Origin: Candidatus Freyarchaeota archaeon
GTDB lineage: Archaea; Asgardarchaeota; Jordiarchaeia; Jordiarchaeales; Jordiarchaeaceae
Direction of reading: 5' to 3'
Assembly: GCA_030587365.1 (NCBI GenBank)
Contig: JAUQZE010000022.1
Coordinates: forward strand, 1-64,000
Length of the DNA: 64,000 nt
Position numbers and translations under genes: made by a program. Positions 1 to 8,960 of this stretch are shown here, in pieces (position 1 is the first letter of the stretch; every line of letters begins with the position of its first letter). The notes beneath the pieces were generated by a model. That model worked only from the letters and a program-made list of their open reading frames with translations, made no database searches and was not told the origin of the DNA.

Positions 1-182
1 CACCTCTCCACGGTTCTCTCGGAGACTCCGTACCTCTCCGCGGCTTCGCTTCTGGTCATGGGGGACACCGGCTGGAGGCAGAAGGCCACTACCTCGTACC
101 TCTTCCGGACGTACTTCTCCTCCTTTTTGAGGAGGTCCACGTCTTCCCTGTTGAAGTAGAGTTTCCCCTTCCATACTATCAA
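1..182 (-). CDS. transposase N-terminal fragment (runs off window edge)
   Basis: An open frame starts at a TTG at 182, with a GGAAGGTGA ribosome site six bases upstream, and continues past position 1. About 60 residues are visible. They are rich in charged residues and end in an apparent helix-turn-helix (residues SEAAERYGVSERTVER) like the DNA-binding N-terminus of IS481/IS30-type transposases. The stretch is clearly GC-richer than the neighbouring DNA, as is the transposase pseudogene near 49.1-50.2 kb, which suggests recent transfer. No catalytic residues are inside the window, so activity cannot be judged. It could instead be a plain HTH regulator. Confidence 0.5.
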   Translation of the reverse strand, partial: MIVWKGKLYFNREDVDLLKKEEKYVRKRYEVVAFCLQPVSPMTRSEAAERYGVSERTVER

Positions 183-334
183 GGAGTGTCACCTTCCCTC
201 TAAACTCAGAAAAGGAATTTATAGAGGGGGGTGACAGATGTCTATGATTTCTACAGCAAAAATGCACCAAACACTTTTTACACCTTTTTTTATTAAAATA
301 TAAATGGGTGTAAATTAATGAGAGGTGATTTATC

Positions 335-1240
335 ATGACCAAAAAAGAAGCCAATAAACTCCTTTTAAAATATGCAGAAGAGGGAAATTTAAATGGAGTA
401 AAAGAAGCCCTTGAAAAAGGTGCAGATATAAATGCAAAGGACGATTTTAAGTATACTGCCCTCCACTTAGCAGCAAGTAAGGGTCATTTGGATATAGTCG
501 ACTTCTTATTAGAAAATAAAGCTGACCCTCTCGCCGTAGGTGGTGCTGATATGACACCACTGCACCTTGCAGCAAGAGACGGACAAACAGCTGTTGTGAA
601 ACTTCTCTTGCAGAAGATGGGTAAGATACCTGAACGGATTTTCAATGATGTTTTAACAGTAGCGTCAATGTCCGCAACAGGTCGCCGACAAATTGTACAG
701 ATGCTATATAAATATCAAATCGAGAATACACCACCCTCAACAGAAGATAATAAAAAGGCAGACGCTCTTCTTATAGAGTCCGCAGCCCTTGGTGATGTTA
801 ATGGTGTAAAGAAAGCATTAGAAAGTGGAGCTAATATCAATGCTGAAGATGGCAGAGATACGAGTGTATTGCGCTGGGCATGCCGAAGGGGTCATATAGA
901 AGTGGTTAAATTATTACTTGAACAGGGAGTAGATGTGAATGCACATAATTATGCAGGTTGGGCAGCACTAATGGAAGCAAGTATGGGAGGTTATACTGAA
1001 ATAGTGAAACTTCTCTTAGAGAATGGTGCAAATGTTAACGCAGAAACATATGTAAGTGGTACCGCATTAATTTTTGCTGCAGCAGAAGGGCATATTGATG
1101 TTGTAAAAATGCTCTTAGATAAAGGAGCAGATCCAAGTATTGCGATTTCTGAAGGAAAAGATGAGGGTATGACAGCATTAAGTTATGCTCTAGAAAATGG
1201 TCACAATGAAATTGTTGAACTATTAAGAACAAGAAAATAA
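335..1240 (+). CDS. ankyrin-repeat protein
   Basis: A 301-residue cytoplasmic protein made almost wholly of ankyrin repeats, recognised by recurring TALHLAA, DIVxxLL and GADxNA signatures. There are two well-formed repeats at residues 38-100, a degenerate linker at about 100-145, then four or five repeats to the C-terminus. Such repeats act as protein-binding scaffolds; no enzymatic domain, signal peptide or membrane segment is present. The ATG start has an AGAGGTGAT ribosome site at the right distance and an AT-rich TATA-like stretch about 35 bases upstream. It stands alone between a transposase fragment and a radical SAM gene, so its partner is unknown. Confidence 0.85.
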   Translation: MTKKEANKLLLKYAEEGNLNGVKEALEKGADINAKDDFKYTALHLAASKGHLDIVDFLLENKADPLAVGGADMTPLHLAARDGQTAVVKLLLQKMGKIPERIFNDVLTVASMSATGRRQIVQMLYKYQIENTPPSTEDNKKADALLIESAALGDVNGVKKALESGANINAEDGRDTSVLRWACRRGHIEVVKLLLEQGVDVNAHNYAGWAALMEASMGGYTEIVKLLLENGANVNAETYVSGTALIFAAAEGHIDVVKMLLDKGADPSIAISEGKDEGMTALSYALENGHNEIVELLRTRK

Positions 1241-1504
1241 TAAGTATTAAAATCACAATTTAAAAATTCTTAAACAATAAAACACATTAAAAAATTTTTC
1301 GAATTTCATTTTTTGGGGTTAATTAAAAATAAAATAATCTAAAGAACACAACGGTAAAAGTTCCATGCTATTCAGAAGACTTGATTAATATAGTGAAGAA
1401 CAATTAAGCAATTAGAAATATTTTGAATAAGCATCCGTAGTTAAGGTTTTATCACTCCCCCTTCTAGTCAAATTATTGGATTTGGATAATGAGAGTGTTT
1501 CTTC

Positions 1505-2587
1505 ATGTACTATCATTTGTTACTTACTAGGCGCTGCAATCTCAACTGCATTTACTGCGGCGGCTCTGAAGAGTCGTTTAACGACCCTGAGATTCAGTAC
1601 AGCTTAGAGGATTTGCTCAGATTCATTAAGAAGGATCCAGAGCCAGTCGTCGCCTTTTACGGAGGGGAGCCTACACTCAGAATTCCCTTTATGGAAAGAA
1701 TCATGGACGTAATCACCGCGAGAAACTTTATCCTGCAAACCAACGGGTGTTTTCTTGATAGGGTGAGGAAAGATTATCTGAAACGCTTCCACTCCCTCGT
1801 AGTATCCATAGATGGGAGGGAGGAAACTACCGACTTTTACCGAGGGAAAGGTGTCTACAGAAACGTCCTTGATAATGTTAAAAAAATCGAAGACATGGAT
1901 TTTCGGGGAGATATAATCGCGAGGATGACAATCTCCGAGAATTCGGACATCTACGAGGATGTAACGCACCTACTGGAGTTGACAAATCCCTCTTTTGACC
2001 ACGTTCACTGGCAATTAGATGCGGTTTGGAGCAAAGATGGCGAATGGCAGAACTTCGATGACTGGATTAGTAATTCTTATAATCCGGGAATATCGAAACT
2101 TGTGGACAACTGGTACCAAGAGATACAGACAAACGGAAGAGTTCAAGGAATAGTACCATTCATCCCGGTTATGAAAACACTCCTCACTGGAGAAAAGAGT
2201 TCTCTCCGGTGTGGTTCGGGACTTGACTTCTTTGCCATACACCCCTCGGGCAAAATTACCGCTTGCCCCATATCTTCCGATCCAGAGTTTGTGGTAGGAG
2301 ACATTTGGAACTCTCACCCCTTAGAACTCAGGAACAGTATGAGGGTGGGGTATCCCTGTTCTGAGTGTGAGGTTTACTGGGTTTGCGGGGGACGTTGCCT
2401 ATACGCCAATAAGAAAAAACATTGGGGGGAAGAGGGTTTCAGAAAAGTGTGCGGAACGGTTAAACATCTAATCCGGGAACTCGAAGAAGTAAAACCCAAA
2501 ATAGTGACGCTCATCAAAAAGGGAACGCTCTCTCTAAGGGATTTTGATTATCCTGAAATCAACAATTGCTGTGAAATTATCCCATAA
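1505..2587 (+). CDS. radical SAM/SPASM peptide-modifying-type enzyme
   Basis: A 360-residue radical SAM protein. The cluster motif CNLNCIYC lies at residues 11-18, followed by a GGEPTL S-adenosylmethionine-contacting motif near residue 54. The C-terminal half carries a SPASM-type auxiliary-cluster region with Cys residues in the CSECEVYWVCGGRC segment. It resembles the archaeal family described as putative peptide-modifying radical SAM enzymes (AF1420/AF0577 type). Members would use a 5'-deoxyadenosyl radical to modify a peptide or protein. No precursor peptide is visible in the roughly 260 bases upstream or 100 bases downstream, so the substrate is unknown. The C-terminal tail has a CC pair just before the stop. 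Confidence 0.8.
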   Translation: MYYHLLLTRRCNLNCIYCGGSEESFNDPEIQYSLEDLLRFIKKDPEPVVAFYGGEPTLRIPFMERIMDVITARNFILQTNGCFLDRVRKDYLKRFHSLVVSIDGREETTDFYRGKGVYRNVLDNVKKIEDMDFRGDIIARMTISENSDIYEDVTHLLELTNPSFDHVHWQLDAVWSKDGEWQNFDDWISNSYNPGISKLVDNWYQEIQTNGRVQGIVPFIPVMKTLLTGEKSSLRCGSGLDFFAIHPSGKITACPISSDPEFVVGDIWNSHPLELRNSMRVGYPCSECEVYWVCGGRCLYANKKKHWGEEGFRKVCGTVKHLIRELEEVKPKIVTLIKKGTLSLRDFDYPEINNCCEIIP

Positions 2588-2688
2588 ACCTCTATTTGGT
2601 ATATTTTAATTTGCAATCTATTGTAAATTTTGGGCGAGCCGGCAAGACTTAATGTGTCAGAAAAGGATGTTATTCGCTTGGGCTTAAG

Positions 2689-3885
2689 TTATTTCTTTTT
2701 TGATTCCCCTTTTTCTGCGAGTTCCTGTAATTCAAGGAGGATTTCTAGTATCTTTTCATCGAGTTTTTCTTTCACTTCCAACCTTTTAAGTATGCTTTTG
2801 TGTAAAAGTTGAAGTACTGGGCTTTGGAGCCATTCTCCTGCCAAGTGTAGGGATTCGATTTTTTCCGTTACTCTTTTCGCTGCTCTTTTTGATAGGTCAA
2901 GTTCTCCGCGTGCTAGTGCTAGAGCGAATGACAGGTCCTCAACAGGAATTTTTGGGGGTACAAGTTCGCTGACATTCACGGCTTGATTTCTCTCTTGTAA
3001 AAGCATTTGCATAATTTTACCCACTTTTTCACTTATTATTTCGTCACTTCCCCAGAGCGCTTTTAAAATTATCATGAAACAGTTTTTTTCGTGCTCGTAA
3101 ATTTTTTCTCTGCATTTTATTAGTATGTCTATATCTCTCTTTATTTCGGAGAATCTTTCAGCAGTTTCAGTTATTTCATAGATGTTATATTCAACCCGAT
3201 CCTTTGTAAAGAGGGGTGTGAATTTGGTTGTTTGCCATACTCTAAGGGCTAAGTCTATAGCTTTTTCAAGGGCTTGAATTAGTAGGTTTACACATTTTGA
3301 GAGGTCTTCCTCTTTGAATATCATTTCCGAGGTTGAGTACAGCTCTTTTACGAAGCTCATTCCTTGGTTGTTTAAATTTTCAAATGAGGTTTTAAAATTT
3401 TGAATTACCTCCGATTCAATAGATTTTGCTAAATCAGAGAGTTTCTCGGATTTACAATAAACTGAGTTTGAGAGTTCTAACACTTTGGGTAGCGAGTATT
3501 CTAAAGCTGTTTTCAGCTGGAATTTTAAAAGACCTATATCGATTTCCGACGGCTTAACTATTGACCTTAAATCAACCTTTCTTAGAAGCACATCCTCAAC
3601 GTTTTTTACTCCCAGAATTTTCAGCAACTCGCATAGGAAATCAAACGCCTCTTTTACACCATTAATGTAATTCTCGAAGAAGGAAACAAAATTGGATACC
3701 GTTTGGTTTGTTATAGAAATAAGGGTTCTGAAGTTATCTAAATTATATCCTTTCAAATCTTTAATGGCGTCTTTCATAATTCCTTCACTAGCACTGTAAT
3801 GAGCAATAGATATATCCAAAGTGGTTCTGAATAACTCAATCAGTAGAGACCGAATATCATTATAAAGTTCTGGAATATTTCGCAA
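2689..3885 (-). CDS. unrecognised helical protein, 398 aa
   Basis: I do not recognise this protein. It is hydrophilic and predicted mostly alpha-helical, with Leu-rich amphipathic stretches throughout, and it ends in a Lys-rich tail. No signal peptide, membrane segment, nucleotide-binding motif or Cys pattern is visible. The start is weak: a TTG at 3885 whose GAAGG ribosome site abuts the codon, so the true start could lie further inside, although the next Met is about 35 residues in. The gene is convergent with the radical SAM gene and divergent from the FGGY kinase gene. A role as a structural or adaptor protein is only a guess. Confidence 0.6.
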   Translation of the reverse strand: MRNIPELYNDIRSLLIELFRTTLDISIAHYSASEGIMKDAIKDLKGYNLDNFRTLISITNQTVSNFVSFFENYINGVKEAFDFLCELLKILGVKNVEDVLLRKVDLRSIVKPSEIDIGLLKFQLKTALEYSLPKVLELSNSVYCKSEKLSDLAKSIESEVIQNFKTSFENLNNQGMSFVKELYSTSEMIFKEEDLSKCVNLLIQALEKAIDLALRVWQTTKFTPLFTKDRVEYNIYEITETAERFSEIKRDIDILIKCREKIYEHEKNCFMIILKALWGSDEIISEKVGKIMQMLLQERNQAVNVSELVPPKIPVEDLSFALALARGELDLSKRAAKRVTEKIESLHLAGEWLQSPVLQLLHKSILKRLEVKEKLDEKILEILLELQELAEKGESKKK

Positions 3886-4034
3886 CCTTCTTTCTTACCT
3901 AATTTATTACTATAAATATAATAGTATTATAGGATATTTATTTTCTTATGCAAGTTGACTGAGTAACTGTCAACAGAGCAACAGGGCGCCATCAATAACT
4001 TAATTTATTTATTAAAAGTTGGAGAAGGATGCAA

Positions 4035-5474
4035 ATGAAATTTCTCGGAATTGATATAGGGAGCGCGAGGATAAAAGCAGCTCTTATAGATGAAAACGGA
4101 GAGGTTATGGATTTTGTTTCAAGTGAAATTTCTGGCATGATGAAACAACCTCAACCCACGTATAGTGAAAGGGACGTATTGGAAGTATGGGAGAGTCTAT
4201 GCTCCCTTCTTAGCAGGGTTAAAAGCATAAAAGAGATTGCCGCGGTTTGCGTTGACGCTACTAGTTCCACAATAATCCCCATTAATGAGAATCGGGAACC
4301 ATTACACGAAGCATTGATGTATAACGACCAGAGAGCTCAGGAGGAGGTTAACCAAATTCTCAGCCAAAGTGCTGCCTCCCAAGAGTTTCAAGAAATTTTA
4401 CCCCTCGACGCCTCACTCACCCTCCCCAAGTGCCTCTGGTTATTGAAAAAGCCCGAGATTGCGGAAAAAATTTTCAAATTCCTACACGAGAACGACTTTT
4501 TCACCATGAAGCTCTGTGACACCATAGTGACCAGCCCCAACATTGCAAGCAAAACCCACATCGACCCAAAGACATCCGATTTTCACGTAAAAATCTTGGA
4601 GGAACTCGGCTTTAACCAAGATTATCTGCCCCCTGTGGCTCCTATAGGTGAAATAGTTGGCCAGGTAACTCCAGAGGCAAGCAGGGCTACGGGAATACCC
4701 GAGGGTACACCAGTGGTTAATGGGGTCACTGACTCCTCAGCTGGGGATATAGCCACAGGAACGGTGGAAATCGGTGAGGTAAACGTAAACATTGGAACCT
4801 CTCTCGTGGTCCACGGAGTGGTTGATAAGGTCGTCCCGGATAAAAAGGGGAGAATTTACTATAAGCCTTATCTTCAGAAAAACTTCCTCTTGGGCGGTGC
4901 CACAAATGCCGGAACCCTGCCCCTAGACGCTCTGTGTTCGCTGGTAAGCAAGGAAATCCAGATTTTGGATAGAGAAGCCGAGAATGTTCCCACAGGTTGC
5001 GATGGTTTAATAGCTCAATCCGAGTGGGTGGGCAGCAGAATCCCCGACCACAATCCAAGGGTGAGAGGCTTCCTCATTGGAATAACCAAGAAAAACTTTA
5101 CCCCCGGCCACATATTTCGCTCATTCATGGAGAGTAACGCTATAACTCTGAACAGACTGCTGGAAATAATTTCCGAAATAACGAAACAAAAAATAAAAGA
5201 GATAACACTATGCGGAGGAGGATCCAAAAGCAGAATACAATGCCAAATCATCGCAGACGCAACAGGCAGAATTATAAAAACCGTCCAAACAGACGAACCA
5301 GCCATTGGATCGGCAATCCTCGCCGCAGCCGGCTTAAATAAAGAATACTCCATAAAGAAGGTTTCAAAAAGAATAGTAAAAGAAAGAGAGATATACCATC
5401 CTAACGCCGAGAATTATTCTCTATTACAGAAAAAAGCAAAGGAACTCTACAAACTGACAGAAAAAATCTATTAG
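4035..5474 (+). CDS. FGGY-family carbohydrate kinase (xylulokinase-like)
   Basis: A 479-residue ATP-dependent sugar kinase. The first beta-hairpin motif GIDIGSARIKA lies near the N-terminus, a nucleotide-binding GTS segment follows a conserved GVTDSSAGD region, and the C-terminal ATPase domain has the LCGGGSKS motif with a later EPAIGSAILA signature. The family phosphorylates sugars such as xylulose, ribulose or glycerol; the substrate cannot be assigned here. Two ATGs compete: 4029 has only 4 bases to GGAG, while 4035 has better spacing and gives the family N-terminus (MKFLGID), so 4035 is preferred. It stands alone. The stop is TAG followed two codons later by another TAG. Confidence 0.85.
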   Translation: MKFLGIDIGSARIKAALIDENGEVMDFVSSEISGMMKQPQPTYSERDVLEVWESLCSLLSRVKSIKEIAAVCVDATSSTIIPINENREPLHEALMYNDQRAQEEVNQILSQSAASQEFQEILPLDASLTLPKCLWLLKKPEIAEKIFKFLHENDFFTMKLCDTIVTSPNIASKTHIDPKTSDFHVKILEELGFNQDYLPPVAPIGEIVGQVTPEASRATGIPEGTPVVNGVTDSSAGDIATGTVEIGEVNVNIGTSLVVHGVVDKVVPDKKGRIYYKPYLQKNFLLGGATNAGTLPLDALCSLVSKEIQILDREAENVPTGCDGLIAQSEWVGSRIPDHNPRVRGFLIGITKKNFTPGHIFRSFMESNAITLNRLLEIISEITKQKIKEITLCGGGSKSRIQCQIIADATGRIIKTVQTDEPAIGSAILAAAGLNKEYSIKKVSKRIVKEREIYHPNAENYSLLQKKAKELYKLTEKIY

Positions 5475-5559
5475 AATTAGAACATAGACTTAACAGTAAA
5501 GAAAATAATGAGAAATAAGTAGATTCTAGGGTAGTTTATCTTCCTGGGTGAATCTAACT

Positions 5560-6045
5560 TCATAATTTTTTGGATAGAACGGTGAATTTTTCTACGAATC
5601 CGAATCTGCTGTATACTATTTCTGCGGGTTTTACACCCTTTTTCAGGTTTATCCAAGCTTCTTTGCAGCCGTGCTCCCTTAGAAAGTCAAACGCGGTTTC
5701 CATCATTGTATCTGCAAGACCTTTTTCTTTCATCGGAATTCTCATTGGACCTACGATTTCGGAGTATCTTTCCTCGGGGATTACGTAAAGATTCGTTATT
5801 TGTCCTATTTCTCCGTTAGTCTCCGCGAAAAGCATTCCAACTGGTTTATCTCCCCTTCTTGCTATGAAACAACAGTATCTATCAGGATTTGAGACACGCC
5901 TCGAAAAAGCATTTTCCCATCGCTCCTCATCGAACTTGGAACCAGCGATTTCGCACAGCTCTAACATGAATTTAGTTGCATCCTCGTAATCTAAATCATC
6001 CATCAAGCGTATCTCTACCTGTTCCTCTTCTTCGATTGTTTCCAT
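5560..6045 (-). CDS. GNAT-family N-acetyltransferase
   Basis: A 161-residue acetyltransferase-fold protein. A beta-strand typical of the fold (CCFIARRGDKPVGMLFAE) leads into the core strand with NLYVIPEE. The acetyl-CoA pyrophosphate loop appears modified: the segment after VIPEE carries an insertion before the helix KGLADTMMETAFDFL. The C-terminal strand includes a YSRFGF sequence, common at the end of GNAT domains. The acceptor substrate is unknown. The ATG start has an AAGGAG site about 8 bases upstream. The N-terminus is unusually rich in Glu. No operon partner. Confidence 0.75.
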   Translation of the reverse strand: METIEEEEQVEIRLMDDLDYEDATKFMLELCEIAGSKFDEERWENAFSRRVSNPDRYCCFIARRGDKPVGMLFAETNGEIGQITNLYVIPEERYSEIVGPMRIPMKEKGLADTMMETAFDFLREHGCKEAWINLKKGVKPAEIVYSRFGFVEKFTVLSKKL

Positions 6046-6453
6046 CTCGATTAACTCCTTAAGTTTTAAAAATTAAAGAACAATACCACTATAAAAGCTT
6101 TTCCTTTTTTCGGACGAAAATATCAAATTTTGGACTGAAAAAGATAAATAACAATCGAAAAAGTATTAAAAACAGAAATATTCAAGGAAAATAATCCTAA
6201 TCCAATCAAGATTCCAAAAATAAGAGAAAATGCTCTCCAATTTGACAATTAAGCGCCTTTAAAGAATAGAGGATTATTTCCTAATTTCGGACGGAAAACG
6301 TCAATTAATTACTAAAAAATAATATTTCAAATCAAAAAATATACAAAAATGATAAAAAATTTCAAAAATAGTAACAAAAAACAGACACAAAACCCGAACA
6401 TTAAACCAAAAAAATAAAAAAGGAGGGTATAGTCTCACCCTGGTCACCAAAAC
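6046..6453. other. AT-rich intergenic region
   Basis: About 400 bases without a supportable gene. The motif TTTCGGACG(A/G)AAA occurs twice (near 6110 and 6287), each followed within a few bases by a TCAA sequence. The stretch next to the TnpB-like gene carries a short hairpin at 6424-6441 that probably belongs to the right end of that insertion sequence. Confidence 0.4.
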
Positions 6454-6720
6454 TTAACATATCTTCACATGGAGACATGGTAGGTTGGTTTTCAAGCTCT
6501 CCACAAAGGAGGAAAGCCCCCGGATACCAGGAATTTCCGAGTAGCCTCCGCTGCCGAGGGCAGCCTCATCGTGCACCAAGCTTTGGTCCTGGTGCAGGGC
6601 GGTAAGCCCGCTTCCCACGCTTAGCCTGCGTCTCAGACTTCCAAAGCCTTCATTTGACGCGACACCGTGTGGGATCTCATCCAACAAAGAAGATGAGCTT
6701 AAAGTTTTGAAACCCTCATA
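6424..6720 (-). ncRNA. possible omega (guide) RNA / right end of TnpB element
   Basis: In IS200/IS605-type elements the 3' end of tnpB and the adjoining right end encode a structured guide RNA. Here the last 80-odd codons of the TnpB-like gene are compositionally odd (Gly/Ser/Leu-rich, no RuvC similarity) and look more like translated non-coding RNA. The region ends in an AGGGT...ACCCT hairpin at 6424-6441 just beyond the stop. Inferred from position and composition only. Confidence 0.25.
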
Positions 6721-7770
6721 ATCCAAGACCTTGAGCGCGAAAGCAGCCGCGGCGCACTTGTGCACATCCCGCCCAACACGGGGCGAGAGTTTCAAGCCGA
6801 GTTTTGTGGTGTAGGCCTCGGAGCGTTCCACAGCACCGCACTTAGCTTCAAGAATGGAGCCGAGTTTGCGGTGGGGGATACGCTTCACCTTCCGGTTTGC
6901 CCGGTTGTGTTTGGAGCGGAAACGATGCGTGAAAAGCCTGCCGTAAACAACCCTCGCACAGTAATGCTCGGCGATGTTTCTCACCTTGCTCGCGGTTTTG
7001 TGCAGGAGGTTGTTCGTCTTGCTGGTTGAGGCGTACTGCACCTCGTGGCAGTTTATCTTTCCCAATGCTAGAACTCTGTTCTTTTCCGCCACAGCGAAGT
7101 CTACGTGGCCAGCGTTCACATCCAGCGTCATAACCCGCTCCGGTTTAGGTTTTGGGGACTGCTCTACCGCCTCCTCTTTCCCTGCTGGTGGCAGCTCGAC
7201 GATTATCCGCATGTCGTATCCCCGGTCGTCGTCCCTCCTTTTGAGCGTAATTGTGTATGGGGACTTTCCGTTGAGAAGCAGGTGCTGGTACCGTTTAAGA
7301 TACTTCTCGGGGATGAAGATTTCGGGGTAGATATAGCGTTCACTTGGCTGGTCTGTGGTGGGGGTGTTTATGCGGAGTGTGAATTTGTTTTCCCCCTCTT
7401 TGGTGATTCGGGTGTTGAGGTTTCCTTTCTTGGTTTTGTCTCCCCTTGATATGATTAGTGAGTTTCGGCGTTTCTTGTACTCTTCAGCCGAGATTTTGCC
7501 TTGCTCTCTTAGTCTTTGGAGTTTGAGTCCGCCGAAGGTTACGTGTGGTGGGAGGTTTTCTATGGAGTGGTGGGCGTCTTTGGCGTAGCGGAAGTTCAGC
7601 CCGGTCTGCTCTTGGAGCAGTCTTTCGATTTCCGCCTTCGGGGTTTCCCGTTGCTTGAGGGTGTATGCTCTGCGTCTGGCGTTTCCGAATTGGCGGAAGA
7701 GTTCTTCGAGCTGTGCTTGGTCTTTTTGGTTTATTTTTGTGATGGTGGCGGGGATGGTTAGTTTGAGCAT
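6454..7770 (-). CDS. tnpB: TnpB-like (IS605 OrfB / IS1341-type) protein, RuvC-II Glu missing
   Basis: A 438-residue TnpB-family protein. A basic N-terminal domain (residues 1-200) is followed by a RuvC-like nuclease split into RuvC-I (TLDVNAG, Asp217), a RuvC-II strand and RuvC-III (RDVHKCAAAA, Asp335). In active TnpB nucleases the RuvC-II strand ends in a catalytic Glu; here the matching segment reads VVYGRL with Gly277 at that place, and no zinc ribbon lies between RuvC-II and RuvC-III. The protein may therefore be nuclease-dead, or may belong to a zinc-less branch. No TnpA gene is nearby, so this is a lone tnpB. It is GC-richer than its surroundings. Confidence 0.75.
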   Translation of the reverse strand: MLKLTIPATITKINQKDQAQLEELFRQFGNARRRAYTLKQRETPKAEIERLLQEQTGLNFRYAKDAHHSIENLPPHVTFGGLKLQRLREQGKISAEEYKKRRNSLIISRGDKTKKGNLNTRITKEGENKFTLRINTPTTDQPSERYIYPEIFIPEKYLKRYQHLLLNGKSPYTITLKRRDDDRGYDMRIIVELPPAGKEEAVEQSPKPKPERVMTLDVNAGHVDFAVAEKNRVLALGKINCHEVQYASTSKTNNLLHKTASKVRNIAEHYCARVVYGRLFTHRFRSKHNRANRKVKRIPHRKLGSILEAKCGAVERSEAYTTKLGLKLSPRVGRDVHKCAAAAFALKVLDYEGFKTLSSSSLLDEIPHGVASNEGFGSLRRRLSVGSGLTALHQDQSLVHDEAALGSGGYSEIPGIRGLSSFVESLKTNLPCLHVKIC

Positions 7771-8372
7771 GTCGTTTTTCTCCCTTTGTTGTCTCGGCGG
7801 TTTTTTGCGTTTTGTTTCTTTTTAGTGTAACTTCGTGTATTTGAAGCTTCCTTTGGCTTCGTTGGTTGTGTAATTTGTGTTAAATTTTGTTAAGATGTAT
7901 GGAGTTATAGACAACTGTTGCGTACCTCCTCTCTTCATTAGTTAGTTAATTGTTTTAATCTGTGTTCTATGTTACATTTTTTTGATGAACAAATATGTAA
8001 ATTAATAGCTTTGGGGATTTTTCAATTAGCTGTTAAGTTTTTAAAATGTTGCGAGTTTCTCATTTTTTATATAATTTGGGGATAAAAAGTGTTATTTTTC
8101 TTGCGATTCTCCCAATTTTATTAGAAAACTTTAAATAGGTAGTTGGAAGAATAGAATACGACAATGCTGAGCCAACACTTAATTGTATCTTCCCCCTCCT
8201 CCCAAAAAAACGCCCTCCTCCCCCATGTGTATTATCCCCTCTCCCAGTATTGTTTTTTGTGTTGGCGATGAAGCATCACTAGTTTTCTAAAAATAATAAC
8301 TGCGTTAACCAAAAAGAATATTAGAATGTTAGAATAATATTTTGTTTAAGCAAGTTGAGGTGGAAAGAAGCA
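7771..8372. other. intergenic region, left end of TnpB element
   Basis: About 600 bases without a supportable gene. Close to the TnpB-like start there is a small potential hairpin with GAAGC and GCTTC arms (about 7839-7855) that may be the element's left end. Near 8172-8265 a GCCAACAC / GTGTTGGC pair flanks a C-rich, then T-rich stretch. An AT-rich run precedes the small gene at 8373. Confidence 0.35.
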
Positions 8373-8645
8373 ATGGCATCCGGCCTGATAATTATTCGCT
8401 TCAAGGCTCTTAAGGATACTGAGAGACTTTTGGCATTTTTGTCACGTGACAATCCAGGAATTTTAAGTGATGAGACTGACGGGAACCTCATCGTTTGGAG
8501 CCACAAACCGATTCTGATCTCGAAGACGGCGGTTCAGCTCAGCTTTGATGACGAAGATAATGAAGAGATCTGGACTAGTTTTGAGCCTGATATTGTTAAA
8601 GCGGAAGCGGTAAAAAGAGAAGAAGAGGCAATATGGATACGCTAA
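8373..8645 (+). CDS. unrecognised small protein, 90 aa
   Basis: A 90-residue soluble protein I do not recognise. It begins with a hydrophobic beta-strand (ASGLIIIRFKAL) and ends in an acidic, Lys/Glu-rich helix. The ATG at 8373 has a GAGGTGG ribosome site nine bases upstream; the frame is open to a TTG at 8355, but the ATG is better placed. It lies about 315 bases upstream of, and in the same direction as, the tyrosine recombinase, so it may belong to the integrated element. No DNA-binding motif is obvious. Confidence 0.55.
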   Translation: MASGLIIIRFKALKDTERLLAFLSRDNPGILSDETDGNLIVWSHKPILISKTAVQLSFDDEDNEEIWTSFEPDIVKAEAVKREEEAIWIR

Positions 8646-8960
8646 ACAAAGGTGCGTGAAAAGGCAGCTGCCAAAACGCATAAAAGAACTAGGATGAAAG
8701 CTCAACCCGGCTCTATCACCCCTCCTCTATTTTTTTAAAATCTGTTGCGTATTTCAAAATTTTGTGACTAGGCATACCGTTGGTTAGGGGAAAGATTTTA
8801 AACTCTTCTTTTAATTTTGGAAATCTAGGTATTATCAACCAAATTTAATGCTTTCAGGCAGGATGTTGCACGGTTAGCTTTAACTTACAATAAAAAAAGA
8901 TGAGTTAGTTTTATTAGGGTGAAAACGGAAAAATCAGCAGAAAAAAATTTTTTTTGAGAA
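8646..8960. other. intergenic region before the recombinase
   Basis: About 315 bases, T- and A-rich, with no gene that I can support. The end is a long A/T run (8938-8958) immediately before the GTG start of the recombinase. No tRNA gene or direct-repeat attachment site was found by eye. Confidence 0.35.

Noticed and set aside
6760..7761. Several plus-strand frames opposite the TnpB-like gene
   Set aside because: They are antisense shadows of a GC-rich coding region, with no motifs and no ribosome sites.
8172..8265. tRNA gene or attachment site before the integrase
   Set aside because: The GCCAACAC/GTGTTGGC pair does not fit a cloverleaf, and no matching direct repeat was seen beyond 19.7 kb.
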